From the NCBI RefSeq assembly GCF_005405205.1, contig NZ_BJDP01000004.1, positions 62,001 to 126,000 of the forward strand: a stretch of DNA of 64,000 bases. The letters are read 5' to 3'. A model generated the notes under the pieces. It did no database searches and had not been told where the DNA came from. It was given only the letters and a program-made list of their open reading frames with translations. Every line of letters begins with the position of its first letter. Within the stretch, counting starts at the first letter, position 1. The position numbers and the translations under genes were made by a program. This DNA comes from Enterococcus pingfangensis (lineage in GTDB: Bacteria > Bacillota > Bacilli > Lactobacillales > Enterococcaceae). Below are positions 9,426 to 17,752 of the stretch, piece after piece.

Positions 9426-10358
9426 TTATTTGCGTTGCTGTTTGCCAGCGTTGCGGCCGTTGTTATTATTTTTACCGGCATTTTTTGGTTGGCTGACTTG
9501 TTTTGGTTTGATTGGTTCAGCCTTTTTGATTGGTTTGGTCACTACTTGTTTGGGTGGATTTTTTTTCAAGTCTTCTTGGATTTTTGCTTTGATACGAGGG
9601 CGCATCAAAACATTCGTGATAAAGGTTTGAAGACAGCTAAAGACTCCGCCGACTACCCAATACAGAGCAACTCCTGCAGGGGACGTGAATGACATGAAGA
9701 CGATCATCAATGGTGAAGCGATCATCATACTGCGCATTGTTTTCTTCTGTTCTTCAGGCACACCAATCAGTGAGATGTAGCCTTGTAATAAGTAGGCGAT
9801 CCCGACAACGACAACTAGGACATAACTTGGCTTTGCCAAATCGATCCCGATGAAAGTTGAATGTTGGATTCCTTCAGAAAAACGAGCGGTGTAATACAAT
9901 GCTGAGAAGATCGGCATTTGAATCAGTAACGGCAAACAACCCATACCGCCCATCATGCTGACGTTGTTTTCTTTGTAGACAGCTTGCATTTCACTTTGTG
10001 CAGCCATCTGTTCTTCTTTTGTCGTTGCCTGTTTTACTTTTGCTTGAGCTGCATCGATTTGTGGTTTGATCGATTGCATTTTTTCAGATTGAATCAATGA
10101 TTTTTTCGATTGGTGAATCCCTAATGGCAAGATGATCAAGCGAACAATGATCGTCAAAACAATGATTGCTAAGCCATAAGACCAGTCGAAATTTTGAACC
10201 ATCCAATTCAAAAAATTCTCTAGCGGAACGACCAGTGTACGATACACAAGACCTGACGTATCCGGGTTGCCATTTTTATCCGAGCGTACACAGCCTGAAA
10301 GGATTAAAAGAACACCCAAAAGTCCAGAGCCTAAAAGCCAATTTTTAAATTTTGTCAT
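9426..10358 (-). CDS. yidC: Membrane protein insertase YidC/OxaA
   Basis: A 310-residue lipoprotein-type YidC of Gram-positive bacteria. The signal ends in the lipobox LSGC. About five membrane segments follow, and the conserved groove arginine lies in TIIVRLIILPLGI. The C-terminus is basic and rich in Lys, Pro and Asn (KKAEPIKPKQVSQPKNAGKN), as in streptococcal/enterococcal YidC2-type proteins that contact ribosomes. It inserts and folds membrane proteins together with or independently of SecYEG. It lies downstream of acyP on the same strand, separated by about 100 bases. Confidence 0.95.
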   Translation of the reverse strand: MTKFKNWLLGSGLLGVLLILSGCVRSDKNGNPDTSGLVYRTLVVPLENFLNWMVQNFDWSYGLAIIVLTIIVRLIILPLGIHQSKKSLIQSEKMQSIKPQIDAAQAKVKQATTKEEQMAAQSEMQAVYKENNVSMMGGMGCLPLLIQMPIFSALYYTARFSEGIQHSTFIGIDLAKPSYVLVVVVGIAYLLQGYISLIGVPEEQKKTMRSMMIASPLMIVFMSFTSPAGVALYWVVGGVFSCLQTFITNVLMRPRIKAKIQEDLKKNPPKQVVTKPIKKAEPIKPKQVSQPKNAGKNNNNGRNAGKQQRK

Positions 10359-10462
10359 TTATTTCTTCCTCTGCTAATAAAAATTTATACAGGAAATACT
10401 ATACTAGATAACACAAGCCTTTTCAATTAAATTCGAGAAAATCGGCGAACCTTGTCATATTT

Positions 10463-10735
10463 TTAATAGACGACATTGAATTGATTAAAGTCTTTGATCG
10501 CGGGGTCTTCAAATTGTTCGATGTGTTTGACTTTAGCGAAAGGATTCTGCGGTTTTCTAAGTCTTGTGATAAAATGTTCGATCTGTTCACTTGTTCCAAC
10601 TGCTTCGATGGTCACGCTGCCGTCAGCTTCGTTTTTTACTGTACCGGTCAGTCCAATCTCTACGGCTAATTGATAAGTAGTATAACGAAAACCTACGCCT
10701 TGTACTCGTCCAGTAACATTGAGATGCATCTTCAT
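10463..10735 (-). CDS. acyP: Acylphosphatase
   Basis: A 90-residue protein of normal family length. The acylphosphatase signature GRVQGVGFRY carries the phosphate-binding Arg17, and the catalytic Asn35 lies in TVKNEADGSV. It hydrolyses carboxyl-phosphate bonds in the cytoplasm; the physiological role in bacteria is unclear. It is divergent from the rRNA methyltransferase gene and upstream of yidC. A strong AGGAGG site precedes the ATG on the minus strand. Confidence 0.95.
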   Translation of the reverse strand: MKMHLNVTGRVQGVGFRYTTYQLAVEIGLTGTVKNEADGSVTIEAVGTSEQIEHFITRLRKPQNPFAKVKHIEQFEDPAIKDFNQFNVVY

Positions 10736-10790
10736 AAGAAAACCTCCTGTTTATTTTTCGCTTATACTCTATGATACCGAGTTTTACTAG

Positions 10791-10817
10791 TTGTTACAAG
10801 AATTCACGTGCTATAAT
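10791..10817 (+). promoter_or_regulatory. Extended -10 promoter for the rRNA methyltransferase gene
   Basis: TGCTATAAT (10809-10817) is a consensus extended -10 element. TTGTTA at 10791-10796 is a weak -35 at 15-bp spacing. It lies in the acyP divergent gap and points to the gene starting at 10914. Confidence 0.6.
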
Positions 10818-10913
10818 GGCAGACGAGATCGTCTGTTTTTTCTGTTAGAAAGAACCAAACGTGAAGAACTGATTTCTTCCATTATAATAGATAGCAAAAG
10901 CGAGGAGCCCAGC

Positions 10914-11675
10914 ATGAAAGAAATTCAATCAAGTAAAAATACATTGATCAAAGAAACTAAAAAATTACAGCAAAAAAAATACCGTCAGCAAACGCAGAAC
11001 TACTTATTAGAAGGCTTTCATTTGATCCAAGAAGCACAAACAGCCGGTGTAGTTTTAAAAGAAGTATTTGTCAGTCAACGTGGATTAAATGAGTGGTCTG
11101 CTTGGATCGAAGAAAACTTGGCAGAGTATTATTTAGTTTCCGATGAGGTATTAAAGAGTTTAGCTAGTCAGCCCGCACCGCAAGGAATGATCGCTGTAGC
11201 AGAAATGCCGCAAAAAGAGGAACTAGATTTTTCTGGCGCGTGGTTGTTACTAGATAATGTACAAGATCCTGGCAATGTCGGGACGATGATCCGGACAGCC
11301 GATGCAGCAGGATTTTCTGGAGTGATCTTGGGTCAAGGTAGCGCAGATCTCTACAATCCGAAAACATTACGTAGTACGCAAGGCAGCCTGTATCATTTGA
11401 AAATCAGCAATCAAGATCTAACAGAGATTATTCCGCAGTTTCAACAAGCCGGCAGTCCGGTCTTTGGGACCGCGCTAGATAAAGAAGCCAAAGATTATTT
11501 GACAGCAACTAAAATGGAAAATTTTGCGTTAGTGATGGGAAATGAAGGTCAAGGGATGTCACCGGAATTATTGGCGCTGACAGATCAAAATCTTTATATC
11601 ACGATCAAGGGACAAGCGGAATCTTTGAATGTCGCGATTGCGGCAGGCGTGCTGATGTTCCATTTATTTAAATAA
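10914..11675 (+). CDS. TrmH/SpoU-family RNA 2'-O-methyltransferase
   Basis: The ATG at 10914 follows a GAGGAG ribosome site; an upstream in-frame TTG at 10791 would lie in the promoter and is rejected. The protein of about 253 residues has an N-terminal substrate-binding region (QKKYRQQTQNYLLEGFHLI) and the SPOUT trefoil-knot domain. All three motifs are visible: NVQDPGNVGTMIRTADAAGF, LVMGNEGQGMS and ITIKGQAESLNVAIAAGV. This is the RlmB/YsgA-type 23S rRNA or tRNA ribose methyltransferase group; the exact target nucleotide cannot be read from sequence. It is followed after about 130 bases by an HD-domain gene. Confidence 0.9.
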   Translation: MKEIQSSKNTLIKETKKLQQKKYRQQTQNYLLEGFHLIQEAQTAGVVLKEVFVSQRGLNEWSAWIEENLAEYYLVSDEVLKSLASQPAPQGMIAVAEMPQKEELDFSGAWLLLDNVQDPGNVGTMIRTADAAGFSGVILGQGSADLYNPKTLRSTQGSLYHLKISNQDLTEIIPQFQQAGSPVFGTALDKEAKDYLTATKMENFALVMGNEGQGMSPELLALTDQNLYITIKGQAESLNVAIAAGVLMFHLFK

Positions 11676-11803
11676 TTCTTCACAATTTGTTAATCGATAT
11701 TAAGGAACTATTAAACTTTATTTTCAGATTTGTGGAAGCCTATTCAAGCTTTTCAAGCCGTGCTATAATTGGTGGCAGCAACAAGAAAAGGGGCTTTATA
11801 TCC

Positions 11804-12301
11804 ATGACAGAAAACTGGCGTGACGATGAGGAATACGTTTCTTATATTGAAGATCTATTAGCTACCGAAGAAGTTCAAAAATTAGCGAATTATACCCAAC
11901 ATATAAATTCTACTCGTTTAGAACACTCAATCAGTGTTTCTTATACAAGCTACAAATTAGCAAAACAATTTCATGGAGATGTAAGAGCAACTGCTCGTGC
12001 GGGCTTATTACATGATTTGTTTTACTATGACTGGCGGACGACGAAATTCGATGAAGGTTCGCATGCGTACATGCATCCGCGGATTGCTGTGAAAAATGCC
12101 GAAAAGATCACTGAGTTGTCAGATCTTGAACGGGATATTATTGTTAAACATATGTGGGGCGCAACAATCACTCCTCCCAAATATAAGGAAGGTTACATTG
12201 TAACGCTGGTCGACAAGTATTGCGCGATCGTAGAAGCTGCCATTCCTTTGGTAGAGCGGTTCAATTCCTATAAAGGACGTTTTAGAAAAGGCTGGAACTA
12301 A
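11804..12301 (+). CDS. HD-domain phosphohydrolase-like protein
   Basis: The ATG at 11804 follows an AAAAGGGG ribosome site, and a TGCTATAAT promoter element sits at 11761-11769. The 165-residue protein has a metal-binding HD pattern: LEHSISVSY, then LLHDLFYYD (the HD pair), then HPRIAVKNAEKI and a distal LVDKYCA aspartate. Members of this Firmicutes family stand beside SpoU methyltransferase genes and are often described as HD-superfamily hydrolases. The natural substrate is unknown. It probably acts in the cytoplasm, as there is no signal peptide. Confidence 0.85.
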   Translation: MTENWRDDEEYVSYIEDLLATEEVQKLANYTQHINSTRLEHSISVSYTSYKLAKQFHGDVRATARAGLLHDLFYYDWRTTKFDEGSHAYMHPRIAVKNAEKITELSDLERDIIVKHMWGATITPPKYKEGYIVTLVDKYCAIVEAAIPLVERFNSYKGRFRKGWN

Positions 12302-12311
12302 TAGAGACTTA

Positions 12312-12352
12312 TTAGGCACCAAACAAAAAACTTGTTTGGTGTCTAATTTTTT
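12312..12352 (+). terminator. Intrinsic terminator after the HD-domain gene
   Basis: A 15-bp stem (TTAGGCACCAAACAA with its complement at 12332-12346, one G-T wobble) and a five-base loop are followed by six T residues. Confidence 0.85.
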
Positions 12353-12406
12353 GCCGGTTTCTTAGGTTTATGGATCAGAAAGAGCGATGTTCAGCTTAAA
12401 CGGTTC

Positions 12407-13063
12407 ATGTTAAAATATTTTTTTATGAAAGTGAGGAATAAAATTATCAAACCAAATGTAACAAAGCAATTATTTTTTACGATTCTTGGAACATTTATCG
12501 CCGCAGTCGGCGTTCGTCTGATCGTTGTCAGCGGATTAGGGGCAGATGCGATCAGCACGTTAGTTTTAGGTATTTTGCAACACGTCCCATTAAAATTCGG
12601 GACGGTCAGTATGCTGTTCAACGGCATTATTTTAGTCATCATCTTCTTTTATGATCGTAAAATGATCGGCTTTGGCAGTCTGATCAATAGTTTCGGTTTA
12701 GGTTTTTGCTTAAATATTTTAGATTGGCTCGGTATTTTGCAGACGATTCCTAGCGGTACAGGCTATTTTTCGATTATTGCGGGATCAATTGTTTTTGGCA
12801 TCGGAACGGGGATCTATCTCTTAGCTGATGCCGGTTCAGCCGCCTACGAATCCTTAATGATCTTATTAAAAAAGTTATTGAAAAGTTCAGTAAAAATAGC
12901 GCGGATCGTCTTAGATGCACTCATCTTTTTAACTGGTTTTTTACTCGGCGGTCATATCGGATTGGGCACATTGATCGTTTTGCTTTTAATGGGACCCTCT
13001 TTGGAGCTGACACTGAATCAACTGCCTAAATTAAGCTTTTTCCGGATCCAAGAAGCCAAATAA
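12407..13063 (+). CDS. YczE/YitT-like integral membrane protein
   Basis: A 218-residue protein with five or six hydrophobic segments and the pattern VGVRLIVVSGLGADAISTLVLGI seen in the YczE/YyaS/YitT membrane family. The function is unknown; YczE of Bacillus influences surfactin production, but that says little here. The start is unclear. A possible -10 (TGTTAAAAT, 12404-12412) overlaps the ATG at 12407. The ATG at 12425 lacks a ribosome site, and the only good site (GTGAGG, 12431-12436) would serve an ATT codon at about 12443. The gene is flanked by a terminator upstream and the efp promoter downstream. Confidence 0.75.
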   Translation: MLKYFFMKVRNKIIKPNVTKQLFFTILGTFIAAVGVRLIVVSGLGADAISTLVLGILQHVPLKFGTVSMLFNGIILVIIFFYDRKMIGFGSLINSFGLGFCLNILDWLGILQTIPSGTGYFSIIAGSIVFGIGTGIYLLADAGSAAYESLMILLKKLLKSSVKIARIVLDALIFLTGFLLGGHIGLGTLIVLLLMGPSLELTLNQLPKLSFFRIQEAK

Positions 13064-13173
13064 AGGGAATCCAATGTTTTTTCCAAGCAGATAACGACTT
13101 TTCCCTAGTAACTAGAAAAGTTATTTGCTACAATGAATAAGGTTCAGCTTATATAGTAGAGGAGTGCTTATCA

Positions 13174-13737
13174 ATGATAGCAGCAAGCGATTTACGCGCT
13201 GGTATGACTTTTGTTCAAGACGGAAAATTGATCAAAGTTTTAGATGCCAGCCACCACAAACCTGGTAAAGGAAATACCGTTATGCGTATGAAATTACGCG
13301 ATGTTCGTTCTGGTTCAACGTATGACACAACTTTCCGTCCAGAAGAAAAATTTGAAAAAGCGATGATCGAAACAAAAGCAGTTCAATATTTATACAGCCA
13401 AGATGACGTGGCTATTTTTATGGATCTAGAAACATATGAACAATATGAGATCCCTGTTTCAACGGTTGAAGAAGAAATGAAATACATCCTTGAAAATATG
13501 GAAGTAAAAATCCAATTCTTCGGCGACGAAGTGATCGGCGTGACATTACCGACTTCAGTTATCTTGAAAGTCGTTGAAACACAACCATCGATCAAAGGCG
13601 CGACAGTTACTGGTTCAGGCAAGCCTGCCACAATGGAAACTGGTTTAGTCGTGAACGTGCCTGACTTTATTGAAGAAGGCGAAATGCTGGAAATCAATAC
13701 TCAAGAAGGTACGTACCAAAAACGTGCAAATAAATAA
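13174..13737 (+). CDS. efp: Elongation factor P
   Basis: A 187-residue protein of standard length. It binds between the P and E sites and relieves ribosome stalling at polyproline. The KOW-like N-terminal domain carries the loop HHKPGKGN with Lys32 at the tip, the residue that is modified in Bacillus (5-aminopentanol) and in other bacteria. OB domains II and III follow, with the conserved [14 protein letters not shown] near the C-terminus. A GAGGAG ribosome site precedes the ATG, and a promoter with TACAAT (about 13131) lies upstream. The gene is monocistronic between two hairpins. Confidence 0.97.
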   Translation: MIAASDLRAGMTFVQDGKLIKVLDASHHKPGKGNTVMRMKLRDVRSGSTYDTTFRPEEKFEKAMIETKAVQYLYSQDDVAIFMDLETYEQYEIPVSTVEEEMKYILENMEVKIQFFGDEVIGVTLPTSVILKVVETQPSIKGATVTGSGKPATMETGLVVNVPDFIEEGEMLEINTQEGTYQKRANK

Positions 13738-13743
13738 AAAGCA

Positions 13744-13776
13744 AGAGGCTGCGATTTTTATCGCAGCCTCTTTTTT
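13744..13776 (+). terminator. Intrinsic terminator of efp
   Basis: AGAGGCTGCGAT and ATCGCAGCCTCT form a perfect 12-bp stem with a TTTT loop, followed by a T-run. Confidence 0.92.
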
Positions 13777-13828
13777 CATAGTAAAGAAAGACTGTTGCGG
13801 CCTTTTGTGTGCGCTAAGTGGTTAGTTT

Positions 13829-14728
13829 TTACAGTGCGCTTTTTTGTTCCATCAGTTCGGGATAATATTCAAATTTTTCAAAAATTTCGGGCTGATGATT
13901 GACGAAGCGTTTGACCCAGTTACTCACTTCAAAAAAATCAAGCATCGTTTGGTCAGCTGGTCGATAAGGGGTAGTTAAAAAGGCGGGCAATTGACTCAAA
14001 TCAGGTCCGATCATAAAGACATTGTTTGGATCGTAGAGACGATAAAAGGGCAGCATCTTATTGGTTGTGACTAATTTTTTTTGCAAGAAAAGTGATTCAA
14101 AGGTGCGCAGAGTCACACCGTATTGTCCAGTCCGCAAAATTTCCAAGATTCCTTTGCTGCGCTTGACTAGTTTCAAGTACTCATCGTAAGGCAAGTAGCC
14201 GGCTTGTTCGTTTCCGCGTTTTGGCAAAATATGATAAAACGTAGAAAGTCCCAAAGACTCGAAGCGATCTTTCAATTCTAAGGCTTGTTGTTTGCGCCCA
14301 TTGTCATTGGCACCGAAGAAAATATCATACTCCGTGTGATCTAGCGCTTCGCCAACTGTGTGGGTATAAAAGGAGCTATTGTGTTTTAAATTTAAATCGC
14401 GTGCTTCTAATGGATCGAAGTGATAGATCTCATCGATCGCGGGTTCTTTTTGACAAGCAGTCAGCTTTTGGTAATGTTCTAACTTGAAATGATTCCAGAA
14501 AAACAGAATAATCTTTGCTTTGGTGAAGGGACGGATCTTTGCGGCCAGCTCCGGTTCAAAACCGTAATCTAAAAAGATGATCAATTGAAAATTTTTTAAG
14601 TATTGGTTTAAGTGATTATTACTTGCGGCAAGTAAATCTTTCCCTGAACAAACGCTAATTTCCGATAGGGCAGGGAAAAAGTAAAGTGAACGGTCTTTAG
14701 GAACGATCAATACGTCAGAATTTTTCAT
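13829..14728 (-). CDS. Glycosyltransferase-like protein (capsule/LPS biosynthesis type), function unknown
   Basis: The start at 14728 is preferred, because GGGAG lies four bases ahead of it; an ATG 18 bases upstream lacks a ribosome site. The product has about 299 residues and no signal peptide or membrane segment. It shows an alpha/beta pattern of a GT-B fold: LIIFLDYGFEPEL, AKIILFFWNHFKLEHY, DIFFGANDNGRK, then SKGILEILRTGQYGVTLRTFES, where the ExxRxxQxGxTLRxxE arrangement resembles donor-binding regions of capsule and LPS enzymes. It stands alone between efp and folT. No acceptor or polymer can be inferred. Confidence 0.6.
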   Translation of the reverse strand: MKNSDVLIVPKDRSLYFFPALSEISVCSGKDLLAASNNHLNQYLKNFQLIIFLDYGFEPELAAKIRPFTKAKIILFFWNHFKLEHYQKLTACQKEPAIDEIYHFDPLEARDLNLKHNSSFYTHTVGEALDHTEYDIFFGANDNGRKQQALELKDRFESLGLSTFYHILPKRGNEQAGYLPYDEYLKLVKRSKGILEILRTGQYGVTLRTFESLFLQKKLVTTNKMLPFYRLYDPNNVFMIGPDLSQLPAFLTTPYRPADQTMLDFFEVSNWVKRFVNHQPEIFEKFEYYPELMEQKSAL

Positions 14729-14813
14729 TTTTCTCCCGGCTTTCATCTCAGATTTTCCACAGCATAGCGCTTTCTATAACGAATAGCGATTATTATGCTT
14801 GAGAAAAATAATA

Positions 14814-14850
14814 CAAAAAAAGAGACTGCCTATGGGATAAGACAGTCTCT
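14814..14850 (-). terminator. Intrinsic terminator of folT
   Basis: Read on the minus strand, AGAGACTG and CAGTCTCT pair around a 14-base loop, and a run of seven T residues follows (A-run at 14814-14820 on the plus strand). Confidence 0.8.
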
Positions 14851-14910
14851 AAAGGAATTCATAGTGTGAAAGAAATAACTAAATCTATATAAACATAAGG
14901 TTTTCGTAAA

Positions 14911-15438
14911 CTATGCGCGATTAAAACGTGCGATCCATTGTTTGTAAGGCAGCACACCACCTAAGAAATAGGTAATGGCTGTTTGGATTGGAATCCAAAT
15001 CACTGTTTTAATTAAGCGCGGTGCCCAGATCACCCAGCTGTTCAATGGAACATGATACATCATTGCCAGCCAAAGCGGCGTTAGGATCAGATTGATTAAA
15101 ATTGTTGAGACTAACACGGATTGAATCGAATTTTTCCAAGTGATTTCTTTCTTGTAGAAAAAGTAGCCATAAATTGCTCCTTCAAGAAAGGCATTGATCG
15201 TAAAACCGATAAAAAATGGTGCTTTCGCAAAAAGCGACATTCCAATAAAATCAGCGATTACTGCGCCGACCCCTGTCCATAGCGGACCGAACAGCATGCC
15301 CATAATAATTTCTGGAATAAAGGCAAAACTGACTTTAAGAAATTGTGTCTCGATTCCTAATAGACGAGACAAAGTGACCATCATGGCAATCAAAAGCGCC
15401 ATCGTTGTGATGCTTCTAGCATCGAGGTGTTTCTTCAT
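14911..15438 (-). CDS. folT: Folate ECF transporter S component FolT
   Basis: A hydrophobic protein of about 175 residues and six membrane segments with the ECF S-component start KKHLDARSITTMALLIAMMV and the substrate-side pattern VSFAFIPEIIMGMLFGPLWTG. The start at 15438 is preferred, since AAGGAG lies nine bases ahead of it; the ATG at 15447 abuts the ribosome site. S components bind the vitamin and dock on a shared EcfAA'T module encoded elsewhere. The THF riboswitch directly upstream strongly supports folate as substrate. Confidence 0.93.
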   Translation of the reverse strand: MKKHLDARSITTMALLIAMMVTLSRLLGIETQFLKVSFAFIPEIIMGMLFGPLWTGVGAVIADFIGMSLFAKAPFFIGFTINAFLEGAIYGYFFYKKEITWKNSIQSVLVSTILINLILTPLWLAMMYHVPLNSWVIWAPRLIKTVIWIPIQTAITYFLGGVLPYKQWIARFNRA

Positions 15439-15471
15439 TTCTAGCATCTCCTTATCGAGCTGCTACATCTT

Positions 15472-15572
15472 CATGCAGCGAATGCGAAAACAAAACCGCA
15501 GACTAAGTCTTTCGTCCAGAGGACAACATCCCATCCCTCCAGCACTTAACGCTTTATTTTCTACTCTGTTTT
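15472..15572 (-). promoter_or_regulatory. Tetrahydrofolate (THF, folT-type) riboswitch
   Basis: The minus-strand leader of folT contains, in order, AGAGTAGA, GCGTTAAGTG, GGGATGTTG, ACGAAA and CGCATTCGC, which match the conserved blocks of the THF riboswitch that regulates folate transport in Firmicutes. Just after it, GCTGC and GCAGC can form a hairpin ahead of the AAGGAG of folT. No terminator is visible between aptamer and gene, so translational control is more likely. Upstream of the aptamer a small GAGGT/ACCTC hairpin is flanked by T and A runs (15571-15597). Confidence 0.85.
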
Positions 15573-15656
15573 TTTGAGGTTAGACCTCGAAAAAATAGTA
15601 GCACAGAATGCATAAGGAAACAATCTTTTCAATTCGAAAGTGTCAATTTTTATGTG

Positions 15657-16559
15657 CTAATATACGATTTTTTTAGGATCTGAATGGGCCAAGACGAATT
15701 CCTTGAAATTTATGACGGCAGGAGTGAGGTACGCTTCTTTATTTGTAACTAAATAAAAGGAGCGATCTTGGATCACATTTTTCAAATGAATCGTTTTCAA
15801 CGGCAAATGTTTCAAAATATACATGTTTGGAACGACCGCAATCCCAAAACCCTGACTGACAAGACCGGCGATGACTTGATCCACCGTTACTTCATAAGTG
15901 ATCGTATAGCTGCAATTATTTTTTTGAAATACTTCATCAATCACATTGCGCAAGCCGCTGTTTTTGCTAAAGCCGATCTGCTCGTAAGGTTGGGTCTGCT
16001 CCAAATAAACTGCGTCAAATTGTGCCAAAGGATGGTCTAAAGGCGCGATCACCACTAATTCTTGACTGGCAATTGGTAAAAATTCGACGCTAGGTTCATT
16101 AGGCAAATACGACGCGATTCCGATATCATAATGCATATTTTTGATCCCGTCGACGATCTCTTTCGTTACGCCAGATGAAGTATGAAAATCAAACAGGATC
16201 TCTTTGTCTGGATGGGCATCATGGAAATCGCGGACCAGCTTTGGGACAAAGGTCGTTCCTAGCACCGGTAAAAAAGCGAAACTGATAAAACCGCTGCCTT
16301 TGCTGATTTTTGTGATCGTCTCGATCCCGTCGTCTAATGTTCCTAACGTACGCGAAACATAATCTTGAAAAATTATTCCCGGTTTGGTCAACACGACATT
16401 CCGGCCTTTTTTTTCGAACAAAGTCACGCCCAATTCATCTTCAAGCGAAGCGATGGCATTGCTTAAACTTGGCTGTGTTACATTTAACAATTTACTGGAT
16501 CGAGTATAGTGCTGCTCACGGGCTAAGACATCAAAATATTTTAAATGTTGTAAATTCAT
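15657..16559 (-). CDS. LysR-family transcriptional regulator
   Basis: A 300-residue regulator of standard length. The N-terminal winged helix (MNLQHLKYFDVLAREQHYTR, then KLLNVTQPSLSNAIASLEDE) is followed by a type 2 periplasmic-binding-like effector domain (about residues 90-295). It is transcribed divergently from the catabolic genes beginning at 16883, the usual LysR arrangement, so it is probably their activator with a pathway metabolite as co-inducer. The effector is not evident from sequence. Confidence 0.93.
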   Translation of the reverse strand: MNLQHLKYFDVLAREQHYTRSSKLLNVTQPSLSNAIASLEDELGVTLFEKKGRNVVLTKPGIIFQDYVSRTLGTLDDGIETITKISKGSGFISFAFLPVLGTTFVPKLVRDFHDAHPDKEILFDFHTSSGVTKEIVDGIKNMHYDIGIASYLPNEPSVEFLPIASQELVVIAPLDHPLAQFDAVYLEQTQPYEQIGFSKNSGLRNVIDEVFQKNNCSYTITYEVTVDQVIAGLVSQGFGIAVVPNMYILKHLPLKTIHLKNVIQDRSFYLVTNKEAYLTPAVINFKEFVLAHSDPKKIVY

Positions 16560-16882
16560 CTGTACGACTCCTTGTTAATAGGCTTCTTTAAAGGTCCACT
16601 GACAATAATCTAATTCGTTCGCATTTGTTCAAAAGAGAAGCGCGTTCATAAAGCTTTTCTATGAGTATATCAAAACTTATATGTTTTACCTATAGGTCAT
16701 TCGATAAAAACCAATTAGAATTTTAAAGAGCATCACGTTAAAATGAATGCAAGATTTGATTGTGAAAACCGACTCATAGTGAATGTTTCGAATTCACGTC
16801 AAAAAAATTTCGCAATGGTGGGACTGCAGCCTGTCATGTGAAATAAATAACTTTAGGAAATTAGCTATTAGGAGGAAGAAAA
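16560..16882. promoter_or_regulatory. LysR divergent control region
   Basis: This 323-base gap has no gene. Two candidate regulator sites stand out. ATGAGT (16661-16666) and ACTTAT (16675-16680) form an imperfect inverted repeat with an eight-base spacer, of the LysR size class. ACCTATAGGT (16688-16697) is a perfect 10-base palindrome. A possible -10 (TTAAAAT) occurs near 16737. A long leader with a small GTGAAT/ATTCAC hairpin (16780-16798) precedes the strong AGGAGG of the first gene. Confidence 0.45.
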
Positions 16883-17737
16883 ATGACAAAGGCACCATTG
16901 ACGATCAGCTCTTATACTTTAGGAGTAGACATTGATTTTGAAGAACGGGTAAAAATTGCTAAAGCAGCGGGCTTTGACGGCATCGGCTTACGAGCTGAAA
17001 CATACATGCTGGCGATCAAACAAGGCTATTCTGATGAACGAATGTTAGAAATATTAGCAGAAAATGATATGAAGGTGACCGAAGTTGAATACATCACGCT
17101 TTGGGCTGATCCAAATAAAACGCAAGAAACACCCGAAACGTTGCTGCAACAATTTAAAGAACAAACGATTTATCATATGGCACGTTTGTTTGGTGTCGGA
17201 CATATCAACTGTGGATTGATGGAAAATTATCCAGCAGAAGTTCATATCAAAGCATTTAAAGAATTGTGTTTGCGAGCAAAAGAATTAATAATTGGACTAG
17301 AATTTATGCCTTACAGCGGCGTTCCTGATTTAGCCAGCGCTTGGAACATCGTTAAAGAAGCCGGTTGCGACAACGGCATGTTGATCTTAGATACATGGCA
17401 TTGGGCACGGGCTGAAACAATGGCAGAAGATTTGAAAAATGTTCCTGCAGAAAAAGTAGTGTCGATCCAAATCTGCGATGTGTTAGAACGTCGTTATCCA
17501 GATCCAATTTTACGCGATGAATCAATGCACGATCGTCTATGCCCAGGAACAGGCTGGGGCGATACAGTCGGCTTCTTGAAAGCAATCAAAGAACACGGCA
17601 TCAAACCACGTGTAGTCGGAACCGAAGTTATCTCTGATCCGATTTTGAGCTTAGGTTACGAAAAAGCTGCTCAAATGAATTATGACACTAGTATCGATGT
17701 CATTAAAAAAGCTTGGCCAGAATTATTAGAAGATTAA
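16883..17737 (+). CDS. Sugar-phosphate isomerase/epimerase-like TIM-barrel enzyme (possible 3-dehydroshikimate dehydratase)
   Basis: A 284-residue AP-endonuclease-2/xylose-isomerase-like barrel. Likely metal ligands appear in the expected order: Glu in [10 protein letters not shown], Asp and His in [10 protein letters not shown], the strand VVSIQICDV, and Glu in VVGTEVISD. The family includes sugar epimerases and the 3-dehydroshikimate dehydratases of quinate/shikimate catabolism. The next gene encodes a shikimate-dehydrogenase paralogue 15 bases downstream, which makes a dehydroshikimate-type substrate reasonable but unproven. It is the first gene of the LysR-linked operon and has an AGGAGG site. 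Confidence 0.8.
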   Translation: MTKAPLTISSYTLGVDIDFEERVKIAKAAGFDGIGLRAETYMLAIKQGYSDERMLEILAENDMKVTEVEYITLWADPNKTQETPETLLQQFKEQTIYHMARLFGVGHINCGLMENYPAEVHIKAFKELCLRAKELIIGLEFMPYSGVPDLASAWNIVKEAGCDNGMLILDTWHWARAETMAEDLKNVPAEKVVSIQICDVLERRYPDPILRDESMHDRLCPGTGWGDTVGFLKAIKEHGIKPRVVGTEVISDPILSLGYEKAAQMNYDTSIDVIKKAWPELLED

Positions 17738-17752
17738 AAGGTAGGTAAGAAA

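Noticed and set aside
9430-9692. Plus-strand ORFs opposite the yidC C-terminus
   Set aside because: They are shadows of the Lys/Pro/Asn-rich yidC tail; they have no ribosome site and give low-complexity hydrophobic peptides.
10791-10913. N-terminal extension of the SpoU methyltransferase
   Set aside because: The extension begins in the promoter itself, while a good GAGGAG site precedes the ATG at 10914.
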